The translations under genes were made by a program, and so were the position numbers. A DNA stretch of 64,000 nucleotides. Source: Halichondria panicea. Its lineage: Eukaryota > Porifera > Demospongiae > Suberitida > Halichondriidae. Every line of letters begins with the position of its first letter. The stretch's first letter is position 1. This document shows, piece by piece, positions 11,301 to 22,047 of this stretch. The stretch lies in NCBI RefSeq assembly GCF_963675165.1, contig NC_087389.1, positions 2,948,001-3,012,000 of the forward strand. The letters run 5' to 3'. The notes under the pieces are model-generated. The model was not told where the DNA came from. It ran no database searches and worked only from the letters and a program-made list of their open reading frames with translations.

Positions 11301-11619
11301 CTAGCTATAATATTATAGCAATTCGTACCAAACCAAATGGCCGGTATATCGAAGTGGCTGTACTTCAGGGAGCCAGAATAGCGAGAGTCTACTGTATAAC
11401 CTTTGCGTTCTGGCAAGAACCGTGATGTCTTATAAATTACAAGTATCGATTTAGGTTTCAACCAAAATGCTTGATGTTTATAGTAATAACAGAATAGTAA
11501 TAATAATGAGATGTACAAGTAAAAGTCTGTCAAAAGTACTAGCTACAACCTAGCTTGCAGTTATTTTACTCTCGCTTTATTTTGCAGGGTGGATTGAATA
11601 TCAAAAGCTATGTCAGTAG
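8323..11619 (+). CDS. L27-PDZ scaffold protein (DLG/MPP-like but short)
   Basis: Eight exons: 8323-8341, 8531-8599, 8650-8783, 9097-9505, 9564-9976, 10031-10226, 10376-10465 and 11588-11619, giving 453 aa. Residues about 6-74 form an L27-type helical segment (AERALAIIENLI, then ELLRSLSNLQSTADIMKS, PLFSSLVQIQ), closest to the L27 of Discs-large proteins. A Ser/Thr-rich, acidic linker of about 270 residues follows. Residues about 353-443 form a PDZ domain with GLGM as the carboxylate-binding loop and SSGLIHEGDQVLQLNQHDT. No SH3 or guanylate kinase domain follows. L27 domains pair with other L27 scaffolds and PDZ domains bind C-terminal peptides, so a junction or polarity role is an inference. 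Two points are uncertain: exon 5 may start 9 bases later, at 9573, and the last exon (11588-11619) is short. Without that splice, exon 7 reads through to a stop at 10642. Confidence 0.82.
10987..11394. repeat. pogo/Tigger-like inverted-repeat element with TA duplication
   Basis: Left end CAGTAGACTCTCGTTAATCC and right end GCGAGAGTCTACTG, flanked on both sides by TA. It is 408 bp and non-coding, and sits in the last intron of the L27-PDZ gene. The ends resemble those of the pogo/Tigger branch of Tc1-mariner elements (family knowledge). Related ends occur at 19337-19798 and as fragments near 25147, 35190-35357, 60063 and 60771. Confidence 0.75.
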
Positions 11620-12445
11620 TGACAATTTTATGCAAGTTTACAGTCTATACATTAGTTATGCATCTATCTAATTATGTGTCACTGAATTGTAATTATTAAA
11701 TGCATAATTATATACATGTAACCACATATTTTTTATGAACCATTCCCTGTCATTTTGACATCAACTCTCAACTCAAATAATTATTTTCGTGACTTGTACA
11801 TGTATATAATTTATTCATATAGAGTCTACTTCGTCTTCGTGACAGTGTCTTGCGTATAATATTATATTATACTACCTGCTCATGCCATAACGACACTTTC
11901 TGGACACAGAAAAGACATGCAAGCTAATTAAAAGTCCCTTTCATGTGTCCATGCAATCACAGAAAGACCGGACACATAATAAATAGCACAAGGCCTTCTA
12001 TTAGCAATACCATATCCATGCTGAAACTTAGCAATTTTCATAATAAAATTTGCGTTACGTTTGTACTCAAATATTTATTCAGCGTTAATCGTTAATTATG
12101 GGCAATCTGTCATAAGAGTAAATGTACAGTAAATATACATATTGAACACCTACATGTACAATTTACAGTTTACACAACACACAGCAGGTGATTAAAATTA
12201 CAACCACAGCCAATAATTCAATTTTAGTAACAGCTTACTAATACATGTAGGTACGTGTATATAGTGTTGACACTTTCCCCCATTCCACCAACACCAACTG
12301 TGTGCACTACTTTCAGTGTGTCATTTAATAAAATATTCATCATTGATGAGTGCATGGTTATAAAAAAAAATGAAGTGAAATATGTCAAACCCTTCTCCAG
12401 AACCTGCAAACTGAGAGATTGAGATGAACATAAACACCATGCAAC
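11620..12445. other. Spacer, nothing recognised
   Basis: This AT-rich stretch lies between two convergent genes (plus-strand L27-PDZ and minus-strand TNFR-like). I see no exon with both splice signals and coding character. Confidence 0.4.
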
Positions 12446-13402
12446 TCATACCATACTTGATTTGTCAACTTTGACCTGTAATATTCTTAGTGGTAGAGGA
12501 CTGCTGTGGTTGCTCAGTGAGCAATGAACTGGTGACTTTGTGTCTAGATGATACTCAGTTCTGACAGGTTTAGTGTTACACGGACTTGATCTTGCACCTC
12601 TTGGACTACTTCTGACACTGTTCAAACTGTCATGAAGAGGGTTGTTGTTTAGCCGTAGCAAGTCTATCAAACTGTGATTAGGAAATCCAGTTAGATATGT
12701 TAAATTCGTTCCTCCTGATACAGTAGAACCAGTTACTAAAACATTACTTGAGCTATCTGAGGCTTCTGAGTCAACTTCTGTCTTTCGCTTGCTTGTACAA
12801 ACACCTAAAAAGAGAAACACAGCAGAAAACGCTACTATTCCCAAAACAGCTACAACAGCAATAACACCAATACCCCATGTAGGAAGTGAAGTTGGATTTC
12901 CAGGACTAATCGATGGTGGAGTGTTTGAATCAATGTCGGGAGTTTCAGGCAAACAAAGTCCTTGACAAAATTTAGTATCCTCGTAACAAATATTTGGGTT
13001 GCAATCACAACGGTTCTCTCCAATATTACACTGATAAGAACATCTAGTACAATTAATGACACATTTACCATCATTTTCTCTGTACACAGTGTTAGGGTCA
13101 CTGCACGGACGCTCAACACAATTGGTATTATGTGAGGTATTACATGCTACTTCAGTTATCGTACCTGCTGGGCACACGCTACAATTTTGACAGCATCCTG
13201 ATGCAGCAAGGAAAGTCGTTCCTAGGGTGCAAGTACTTGCATCAGTGACATTACAAGACACAGGCGTTGCTGCAACACTCATTCGTGCCATCGACAAAAT
13301 TATGATTATTGCTGTTGTCAAACGCCTCAAAGGAAACGTTAAAGTCCTTCTTGAGTACATAATTATGTAAACGGTATGTTGAAGGCTTTTACTTGGATCC
13401 AT
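12446..13402 (-). CDS. TNFR-like single-pass membrane protein
   Basis: One-exon frame of 318 aa. Residues about 28-46 are hydrophobic and could be a signal peptide (TTAIIIILS...), best read from the second Met at 15. Residues 50-150 hold about 20 cysteines. The first part (C50-C95, with CCQNCSVCPAGT and CNTSHNTNC) has the spacing of a TNF-receptor cysteine-rich domain; the second (C100-C150, with RCSYQCNIGENRCDC) is Cys-rich but not a standard repeat. A proline-rich stalk leads to a transmembrane helix at about 177-201. The tail of about 115 residues is Ser/Asn-rich and has no death domain that I can see. The frame ends ATG GTA TGA, and ATG|GTATGA could instead be a splice donor, so a further intracellular exon is possible though I found none. 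Membership of the TNFR superfamily is probable, not certain. Confidence 0.75.
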   Translation of the reverse strand: MDPSKSLQHTVYIIMYSRRTLTFPLRRLTTAIIIILSMARMSVAATPVSCNVTDASTCTLGTTFLAASGCCQNCSVCPAGTITEVACNTSHNTNCVERPCSDPNTVYRENDGKCVINCTRCSYQCNIGENRCDCNPNICYEDTKFCQGLCLPETPDIDSNTPPSISPGNPTSLPTWGIGVIAVVAVLGIVAFSAVFLFLGVCTSKRKTEVDSEASDSSSNVLVTGSTVSGGTNLTYLTGFPNHSLIDLLRLNNNPLHDSLNSVRSSPRGARSSPCNTKPVRTEYHLDTKSPVHCSLSNHSSPLPLRILQVKVDKSSMV

Positions 13403-15136
13403 GGAGAGCTCAGCTCAACAAAGAAATGTCTATAGATAAAGTCTGGTCCCTCTATTGATTCTTGATCTTCGTATCGAATCAACAAATGTGTCTTGTGTTT
13501 GTACAAAATAGTAGTAATACAACAACGTAGCTAGAGCAGCTTGAACTGTCACAGATCTAGAGGTCTTTATTCTTTCAGCTCCAGAGCTAGAGGAATATGT
13601 AACTACTATACTGTATACAGAACAGTGTACATTAGTAATATCTGGCACTAGAGAGTGAACTTTAATCATTAACCACAAGATTGCAATTAGACTACACAAC
13701 CTTTTGATGTGTGGGCGCCGCTATAGACAAACCATCTTGATTATGTATTATTAGCAAACCACCATAATTCATTTTTAACTGCATCTCTAAAAGATGCCCA
13801 TGCCCCACCTACAAGCACTAAGTTTTAGGATTCCAGCCATTTATGTTGGCAAAACAAACACACCTTGTTTGTCAGGTATTATCAGTTATGAGGTTTACAT
13901 TTGGCATAAGCTTACAGCAGTCAGACAGAGTATGAACAAACGGGGCTCAAAATTTGAATAGGCTTGGCCATACTATATCTCGTTTGGCCTTGTGAATAGA
14001 AGCTGTGTTTTCCAATGTTAAGCATAATTTTAAGCCACTTTCATTCATATCGAATGATGACGATATGTAGAGCTTGAAATAGATTTATTACGTTGGAAGT
14101 CTTGGGTGTGACCATCAAAGAATGTTTGTTTACCCACAAAGAGGAACCAAGTCACGAACACATGCTCATTATTAGTGCACGACAATATTATTATTGTGCA
14201 CATAACATTATGGAAGTGGTGACCAAACAAATAAATATAACACTGTCGAAGATTATGACGATCAGTTCATTGGAGATAATCTTGCTATACTTTCACTCTG
14301 CTGAGTTTAGTATATGTAGTACCAAACAATTTATTAAAAATCTGCATCATTAATTTTAAGTACACATAATTGTAACAGCATGCATACACCTTAAATACAG
14401 ACTATATTTTTTATAGCACTATAATACCGTATATGCTTGATCAGAGGCCGGCTCTTGTATAAAGGCCTCTCTCGAATTGTAGCCTCCTCTGCCAGCAAAA
14501 TGAAACATTTAGTAGCCGCGGCCTCTGATCAAGCATATATGGTAAATATAGTGACCATGCAGAAGGCAAATTTCTGCACTCACGCACTTAACCCCCGACA
14601 ATACTGGCAGACGTCGGGTGATTAATACATATAACCAGAAAAAACTGACAGGAGACAGAGGGATAGTGTTCATTGTCCACCAAGTTAAAAATGTTAATAA
14701 CTGCTTCATAAAGCCATATCTTTTGTGCAGTGAAGGATATCTGGATGTGGAGAGAGAAACAGTTACAAGGAAATGAGGACCTGCACTTGAAGAATTATAG
14801 GGCACTAATGAATTAAACACAACCAAGGCTGACATTTTGTGATTTTAAGTCCAGATTATAATTATGTATTGCACATGCATCAACATATCGTGGAGTATGA
14901 ACGCAAATTCCTTATGCCAGTAGCTAAAATACTGAAGTGCTACACCTTCAGCTTAATTAAGTACGTGTTAGTTGTATAGCATAATTAACTAAAAGAGGTG
15001 TAAATTAAAGCAGTAGGCATTATGACTAGCTGGCTGCATGCAGCAATACAACTCTGAACAAAAAGAAAGGGATGTTACATTTGCTTTTGCTTGGAAACCA
15101 GTATGACGCAAAACTATTCGCAATCAGCAGGTAATG
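13403..15136. other. Spacer with one palindromic element
   Basis: Contains the inverted-repeat element at 14425-14544. Open frames at 13430-13699, 14045-14353 and 14509-14835 lack family resemblance and overlap on both strands, so I treat them as chance. 13740-14400 and 14545-15136 hold nothing I can name. Confidence 0.4.
14425..14544. repeat. Palindromic element, CTTGATCAGAGGCC family
   Basis: TACCGTATATGCTTGATCAG at the left and CTGATCAAGCATATATGGTA at the right form arms of about 26 bp around a short centre. A longer relative lies at 37910-38312, and a single end with GCCTCTGATCAAGCATATAC lies near 60187-60208. Non-coding. Confidence 0.8.
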
Positions 15137-18100
15137 TCATGCCCTCGTGCTGCACTGATACAATTTGAGCCGGGATCGAGTAGCTGTACATCCCTTTTGC
15201 ATGAGTAATAATACGTATACCCTGAACAAATGATTATGCATGCACATGCTATGACTGTCAGTCCATGCAAACTACACAAAAGTACGACTTACCATCAAGT
15301 AGTGTGTACCATGGGAGTTGTACATAAGTGAGGTAGGCATACATCCTGGTAGAAATAGGATCAGTGTTGACTTTCTCAGACTGCTTGCTATGTAAAAGAA
15401 TTATTATTGTAAAACCAAAAGTAACATGTAATTATAGCTACCAACTACTGGAGCATGCGAGCCTAAATTGTATGTAGGCCACATTGTGTGTATATAGGCC
15501 AATGATTTATAAGAACATGTCAAACACGTACATATAATAGGTATGTATGTACAACTACAAAAGCCGGTGCACTGATCACAAAATGTAATGACAACTAAAT
15601 AGTTGGAAGTAACCTAACCCAGCAGGAACACACAGTGCTACGTTCACCTTCTAGTCCCATAATTTAGTATACTTCATACATGTACACATGTAGTTGCTAT
15701 AATTATACTTACGGTTTCTTGGGCCAGAACAATTTTAGCTTTGAAAAACCACCTATGGAGTAAGGGAAAAATTTATTTTCACACAGGCTGCTTTCATCAT
15801 ATATAATCTCATAATTCATGCTATCGTGATGATAGAACCAACATTGTCACTCCCCTGTATAATTATACACGTAGCTAGCCTAATACGAGCATAACATTGC
15901 ATTCATTGTGTCACAACTGGATAGTCCTCCGGATGCTGGCAGACATTAGTCGGGCTGAACCGAAACATAGCAATAAAATTGCTAAACTCTCAGCGTGGTG
16001 ATATTTAGCATGTCTCATAATGTGAGTGTACACATTAAAATAATATATGAGATGAAACCTATATCATACTAAGTTCAGTTTATTGATACAAACCTCACCT
16101 GCAGCGCTAAAGCAAAGTTGCAGTTTATGTCATGCACTGCATGGGGACTAGAATAACATAAGAATTCAAACTATATAAGCGTTCATTATTGGATCCCAGC
16201 TTCGCAACGCGTGCTCTGTCTAGGTGAGCAGAATCAAATGTTCACACACAACACGCAGGCACGTGTACACACTGACAGAATACTACAAGCTGTGACACCA
16301 CCTACACGTCTCGGTTAATAAGAATGGACATAATGCAGCTCACAGTACAATATACATGTACAGCCATGCATGGACCTTGTGTTTCTTTGTGAGCGTTGCC
16401 ATCATCCTGTTCAGGCACACTGCTGCTTTCAACATGGACTTCTGAATTGTCACTGTTGGAAGAGGGGCTACTCCAGGCAGATGCTACACCGGTACCAAAG
16501 AAGTGAGCTGATGTAGAAGTATCGACAACTATTGGTGTGCACGGCTTTAGTTTTGAGAGTGAGACGTCTTTTTTCCAAACTGCAACCTCAGCAAATCCTT
16601 TCAAATGAGGACCTCTCATACGAACAAAGTGATAGGGTGTAGATAAATCAAAAACACGACTGTTTCGAGACTTGAAAGTGAGTCTTCTTAACTTGGAAGC
16701 GATATTAGTCTGTGTGCATGGGTAAAGTTTCCAGACATGGTAAAATACACAGCTATGAAGTTTTTGTTTAATTACAGGTGCAAGGAGTCTGGACCTATGA
16801 TGCAACGACAGTAACGATAATGGAGGGTCCAAACTACTGAAGGACATGAAAAGCTCTATGTAATATATATCTAGTTTGTTGGATTACTGGCTGAATTGTC
16901 AATTAGAGCCATCGAGCACACTATACTCCATTGATCAATATGGCTCACTGCTGTCTTGATGGAACACGTTAAGCTCTGCACTATGGTAGCACCAAGTCAA
17001 ATGCATTGCATCTGTGGTGCAAAGTGCCTCAGTACAGGTTCATATATCACACTTACGGCTGCTGCTTTTGCCAGTGAAATTTTGCAGCTCTTTCTTCACT
17101 GATGTAGTTACTAAATAGCTAGTGCTAGCTCTTGTGTGTGTGTATTCCAGCTGTAACTGCTCAACGGTTGCAACTAACAGATTCTATAGGTTTCTAGTGT
17201 GAGGCTAACAAATTAATATGTCAATTGAAATATCTATACAGATTTTAACAAACACACACACAACTTAAAAGCGAATAAACTCCCACGCACACATATCAGT
17301 GCGAGGGAGTTTATCCACTTTTAAATTTCGTGTCTTCTGTATGGCCTCAAAAAACGCGAAATTTTGTACGTCACGAAAATTTCCCACTGTACGGTATCGT
17401 GCAAATGTGTGGTATGGATGTTCACCTAATATTTCTGATATTTAATTTTAGGGGGAACGGGAACGCATCACAACTGCACCATATCGCAGTGTGTGACAGT
17501 AACGGATTTATTTTGGATCTATACCCCTCTCTTTGTTTTGTGTGGCAGCAATGAAAGTTCAAGAAGAGAAGACAGCAATTATTGTTGACGTAGATAAGTT
17601 GAATGGTACGTAACAATGTGCAACAGTTACCGTAGCAGGTATATTTCGAGGGTATATAAAATCTTTTGCGGTTTTTGCTAATTAAGCATGTACTGCGAAC
17701 CTTTATACCTTGAAGCATTGGGTGTTATAAATCTTTTGAACTAACTGTCTTTCCGCGAATGTTTATACCCTAGAAATATACCCGCTATGGTTTAAATTAT
17801 TAAAATTCTGCAAAACCCTGTACAAAACTGGTTTATAGCCAACTACAGTTTTTACATACTGATTGAACTTGATCTCTGGATTCATAGGCTTCTTTTAGAG
17901 CAGAGTGATCAATGGCTCCGAGGAAAACCAGCTGCTGCATAGATGCAGCCTGTAATTAAAAACAATATAATTATAATTATACCGATAACAATATGAAACT
18001 AGTATAGCCTCGTCGCTTCCGCTCCTATAGTTAATTGCTTGGTCAAAGGAAGAGAGTCTGGTATCGGCTGCTTATACGCATGCGCTAACTATTAGTCGAT

Positions 18101-21100
18101 TTTGACTCAGATAACGATGTAAATCGCCAATAAACGAAGGACGTCAAAACAGAAGGAATTTGTGATCTAGAGTAGCAAATCCATTGTATGTACAGTAGTT
18201 TCAAGCCCTACTGTGATAGCTTCTCCTAGCCATGCTAACAATAGACTCATCTGCCTACAACAATTAGAGGTGTGGATGACCAATCGATTGACCATCATCA
18301 GAACAGGGTTAAAGACACTAGCCTGGCAAGCTTCAGAAAGAAAAAGAGCTGCAGAATGAAGTGCTGCTACATTTGACTGTGTATTCTTTGTCCGTATAGG
18401 ATATTTTGAGATGAACAATTTTCAGTTTTGCCGCACATTTTACGAGCCAATGTGGCACATGCGTGAACAGTCAGTATAGCAGGCCTCTTTTTCTCTGGAG
18501 GCATGTGCGCTAAAATTAGTACGGCTCATGATCAGCTAGCCTAAAACTAGTGGTTAATTCTTATTAAAAACAACACAGACTATAGACATACTAACCTTAT
18601 TAGCAGCGATTAACTGAACAGCTATTTTCTCGCCGGCTTTTTTAGAATACATGTGACTGAAGACGTCTTCAAAGTTATCAACACAAAACATAACATTAGG
18701 ATAGACCACATCAGAAGTAGAATCCTTCTTGTCCATTCTGCAGAAAAGAAACTCTTAACGATTTTGCATGACAATGAGTAATTATAATACCTTCTTTGAC
18801 TTGGAGATGGATACACTTGCTGTGTGCACGTTTGTGTGCGCGACAAATCAAATGTGTGCATGTATATGTGCGCGTTACGCCATTACCTGTTCTGTTTTCC
18901 TTATTACACTGTCAACAACTCCATCATGGACTGTGACTACTCCACATGTCACATGATATTCGAACTAGAAATAATAGTGCCATAAAGTATGCTACTGTAA
19001 TCATACACCAGAGTCGGTGCCCACCTCATGTAAGATAAAGTTCAAATACAGTGTTTGCTCCCATAGTACAGCCTCATCACGGGGACTGCAAAGGTATTAC
19101 TGATACAAAGCAAACTAGGGTGGCTATAGTGCCAAACATTATAATAACAAACCTGGGCAGTGAAGTTGCATCTCTTCTGAAGACCTCCACTAGCTCACGG
19201 CTCTGTGACAAATAAAATACCATAATTATAATAATTATAGGTTTTGCAAGACGTGTCCGTCATTTTTCTAATCATAGCGGCCATAGCGGCAAAACAATTA
19301 ATTAATGTTATTTTCCAGTGGCGCACAAATAGACTACAGTGGAACCTCCATTAATGACCACCTCCAAAGAGCAACCACATGCTATATAATGGCCAAGAGC
19401 TCAGGTCCGGATTGAAACTACAATGACTTCAATTAAAGCAACCTCTCAAGAGCGGCTACCTCTCTAATCCGTATAACAAGCAGATTTCTAGTCCCCAATC
19501 GGCTTTAGCATTGGAAAATAAAGGAACAGCCACACCCAGAACTAGCAGAAAATTATTGCTGAGATGGCATTATTTTGCACAATCGTGAAAACCTAGCTGT
19601 GTAGCTTGTCACTACAGCCTTTTCAAAGCTTGTATGAGCTAAAGAAGCAGTTAGCAAAGCTCCAGGATGTAAGCAAGAAATGACTCATAGCTAGAGCATA
19701 CATAACTGGCAATCTAAACCTCCCAGAAAGATCACCTCTCTATAACGGCCAAAAAGCTGTTCCCCAATGGTGTCCGTTTTATAGGAGGTTCCATTTTCAG
19801 TTTGGCGTTCACGTTACTAGCGCCAGAACGTAAAGTAATAGATAGTCGTTCAACGAGGCAATAAAAAAATGTATTAACTCCAGGCTTCTTTACTGACTCT
19901 ACAGTGTGTGCAGTCTAGTGTGTGCAGTCTAGTGTGCAGTCTAGAGAATAGAATACTACAACTTGGTGAGTATTGGTGAATATCTTGACATAGAAACATT
20001 TCTAAGAAAGTATCGTTGTGTACATACGATTGAGCTTCAACACATAAAAATACATTTTCATGGCAACGTAAGGTATGTGGTTGCTTAATTATTATGTTAT
20101 AGTGGGCAATATCGCTTAGGCAATGGAAAACACTAACCGATGTTGGCGAAGGTCTGGAACCCTGGCACAACTATGATGATAGTTTACCTTTTAGTGCATA
20201 GGAAAAGTTGCGCTTATAGCTTTCTTCAGCCTCATTGTAGTGTTTTTACACTACTGGCTGGGCTTATACATAATTTTATGTGTATGCAAATTAAGTTGAT
20301 ATAATTATTATAAACACAACTGAGTGAGAAATACTATCTAGACTGCAGGCACTGTATGTGCGCGTAACTCTCTGTCCCAGTGCATATCAAATGTCCTACT
20401 AGTAACACTATAGGCCCCTTTGCTGACCTGCTGTGATCCTACTATCGATCCGGGACTCCCAGTGCATGTCAGGTGTCCTACTTTGCATGCGCACCGAGCC
20501 ATAATAACTTGTTGCGTTAAGGCTAGCCATGGTGTAAGCCATGGTGTAAGCACAGCGCTATGGCAGTCAGGTGAGCATGCATATTTAGAATGCACAGACA
20601 AACAGAGCACAGAAATGCTAACCCTCGGCTGTTTACATGAATACAATAAATGCAGGAGTATGTATATGAAGCATGGAAGCTGGCTAGTAGCAATGAAATT
20701 CTATAAACCCTTTCCATTGTTCCAGGTAACATATCATTTCAGCTGCATATACGGAATCTACCTCGAGTAAAGAACGCCTGTAGCTAGAGGCCATGCAGCC
20801 AATGTGCAAGTTCAACTTTTGCTCGCTTTTATTCGACAACGAAGCTTTAACATCAACACTGTCACTAAGGCTATCCATACTGTAAACGCAGCGCTATGGA
20901 ATCCAGATGAGTAGGCTCAGAAATTACAAATAGACGGACTACCTTACCTGTGGCCGCCCAAGAGCCTCGTGACCACATGTAGAAGAAAATACTGGTACAC
21001 TTATCATAGATGGAGAGGAAGGGAATTGGGAACGGAAGCGATTCACGTGATGCTTTACACTGCTTTACACTGAAGCCTACATGATGGCTCTGGGACCATC

Positions 21101-21845
21101 CGTGTTTCACTTTGCGAAAACCCAATGCGTACATCTTAAAGCCCCCCCCCCCTAACTGACCCATATGCCGCGAGTATCATTTGGAAATTAAGACAAAATG
21201 CATGTATCAATGGCAAGTCCCCCCCCCCCCAGTACGGGCATAAGATGATTTTGCATTTTGCTCCAGATGTTGGGAATTTATTTTGCACCATAGCCAATGT
21301 GCTAATTGCAACTCTAATGAGCTAGAGAAGGCTATAAATAATTATGATAACATCAGAACAAATGTTAATTGAGGAAATCTATCCGCTACAACCTAAGCGT
21401 CAAATTGAGAATTTGCTTGGGGCGCAATTGGAGTAATATAAAACTTCTTAGGATGGTGCTGTACTTAGAGAAAAATACGGTAGACTCTACACCATGTTCA
21501 CAAAACAAATGAATTTAGATCTACATGGCGAATTGTACAGATGTCTCAAATTTAGCAACAAGGGACGTTCTGCCCAAAAAGTGATGTTACGCACCTCTCT
21601 GTCATCCCACTTTACAATGAACAGAAGATCATCTCTGTCAGTAGAGATATTCTCCACATACAATTGATGAAAAGTATCCACCCAAAATGGATCTGAAAAA
21701 GAGAGCCATCTTAAGTGGGGTACAGACTATTACCACACTAGACTCCACCTTTGGTTCTCTTTCTTTCGTCATTCCCCGGCCCAGCTTTGAAATTTGTCAC
21801 ATAGAATCGTTTTCTTAGCTCAGCCAGAAGGTGAGAAAAATCCAT
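15137..21845 (-). CDS. KIAA0930: KIAA0930 homologue, uncharacterised conserved protein
   Basis: Twelve exons on the minus strand: 21749-21845, 21595-21692, 19153-19202, 19025-19085, 18879-18964, 18596-18737, 17860-17949, 17057-17118, 16376-16686, 15713-15752, 15293-15387 and 15137-15183. They join in phase to 392 aa; the vertebrate protein is about 400. Landmarks: DPFWVDTFHQLYVENIST, DDLLFIVK, VFRRDATSLP, LWEQTLYLNFILHE, YHVTCGVVTV, YPNVMFCVDNFEDVFSHM, VFLGAIDHSALKEAYESR, FVRMRGPHLKGFAEVAV, and near the end MYAYLTYVQLPWYTLL. The function is unknown to me. Exon 5 uses donor GC|GTAACG rather than the nearer CAG|GTAATG, because only the former keeps the frame. The start of exon 9 is uncertain (16686 or 16683), and the last exon rests on phase and a stop only. 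The long intron 2 (19203-21594) holds repeats. Confidence 0.88.
19337..19798. repeat. pogo/Tigger-like element, degenerate right end
   Basis: Left end CAGTGGAACCTCCATTAATG follows TA. The right side ends GGAGGTTCCATTTTCA, an imperfect reverse complement. It contains several copies of ACCTCTC-like text and no coding frame. Lies in KIAA0930 intron 2. Confidence 0.5.
20610..20965. repeat. Dispersed repeat, copy 1 (partner at 49155-49830)
   Basis: Shares with 49155-49830 the blocks GCTAACCCTCGGCTGTTTAC, GAAGCATGGAAGCTGGCT, CCTTTCCATTGTTCC, TAGAGGCCA...GTGCAAGTTC, CTTTTATTCGACAACGAAGC and CTGTAAACGCAGCGC. Non-coding; the small frames here on both strands are repeat text, not genes. Confidence 0.7.
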
Positions 21846-22047
21846 ACTGCAGCTGGGAGCATAGAGGGAGTAAGGATTGCCCTATAGTAAATACTATACT
21901 GTGACTCTGTCTACAATTAATACTACGTACGTACATGTAAGATTATACTGCCAGGGTCAAAGGTCATTAAAACATGTGTGCGGTAATCAGAACAAACTGA
22001 CACTGTATGCATGCTGTATGCTGTAGCTCTACTGGCTGGCTGGCTAC
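21846..22047. promoter_or_regulatory. Divergent promoter interval, KIAA0930 / PIGQ
   Basis: 202 bp between the start codons of two genes on opposite strands. An in-frame TAG about 21 bp before the PIGQ ATG shows the PIGQ frame cannot extend further left without splicing. I see no clear core promoter motif. Confidence 0.45.

Noticed and set aside
13430..13699. 89-codon minus-strand frame just upstream of the TNFR-like gene
   Set aside because: No signal, domain or in-phase splice links it to the receptor frame; likely 5' flanking sequence.
18167..18418. 83-codon minus-strand frame between KIAA0930 exons 6 and 7
   Set aside because: It would interrupt the conserved ...LIAANK to AASMQQLVFLG joint, which is already in phase without it.
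20338..20878. Overlapping frames on both strands near the repeat at 20610
   Set aside because: They lie in a dispersed repeat also present at 49155-49830, where the frames are not preserved.
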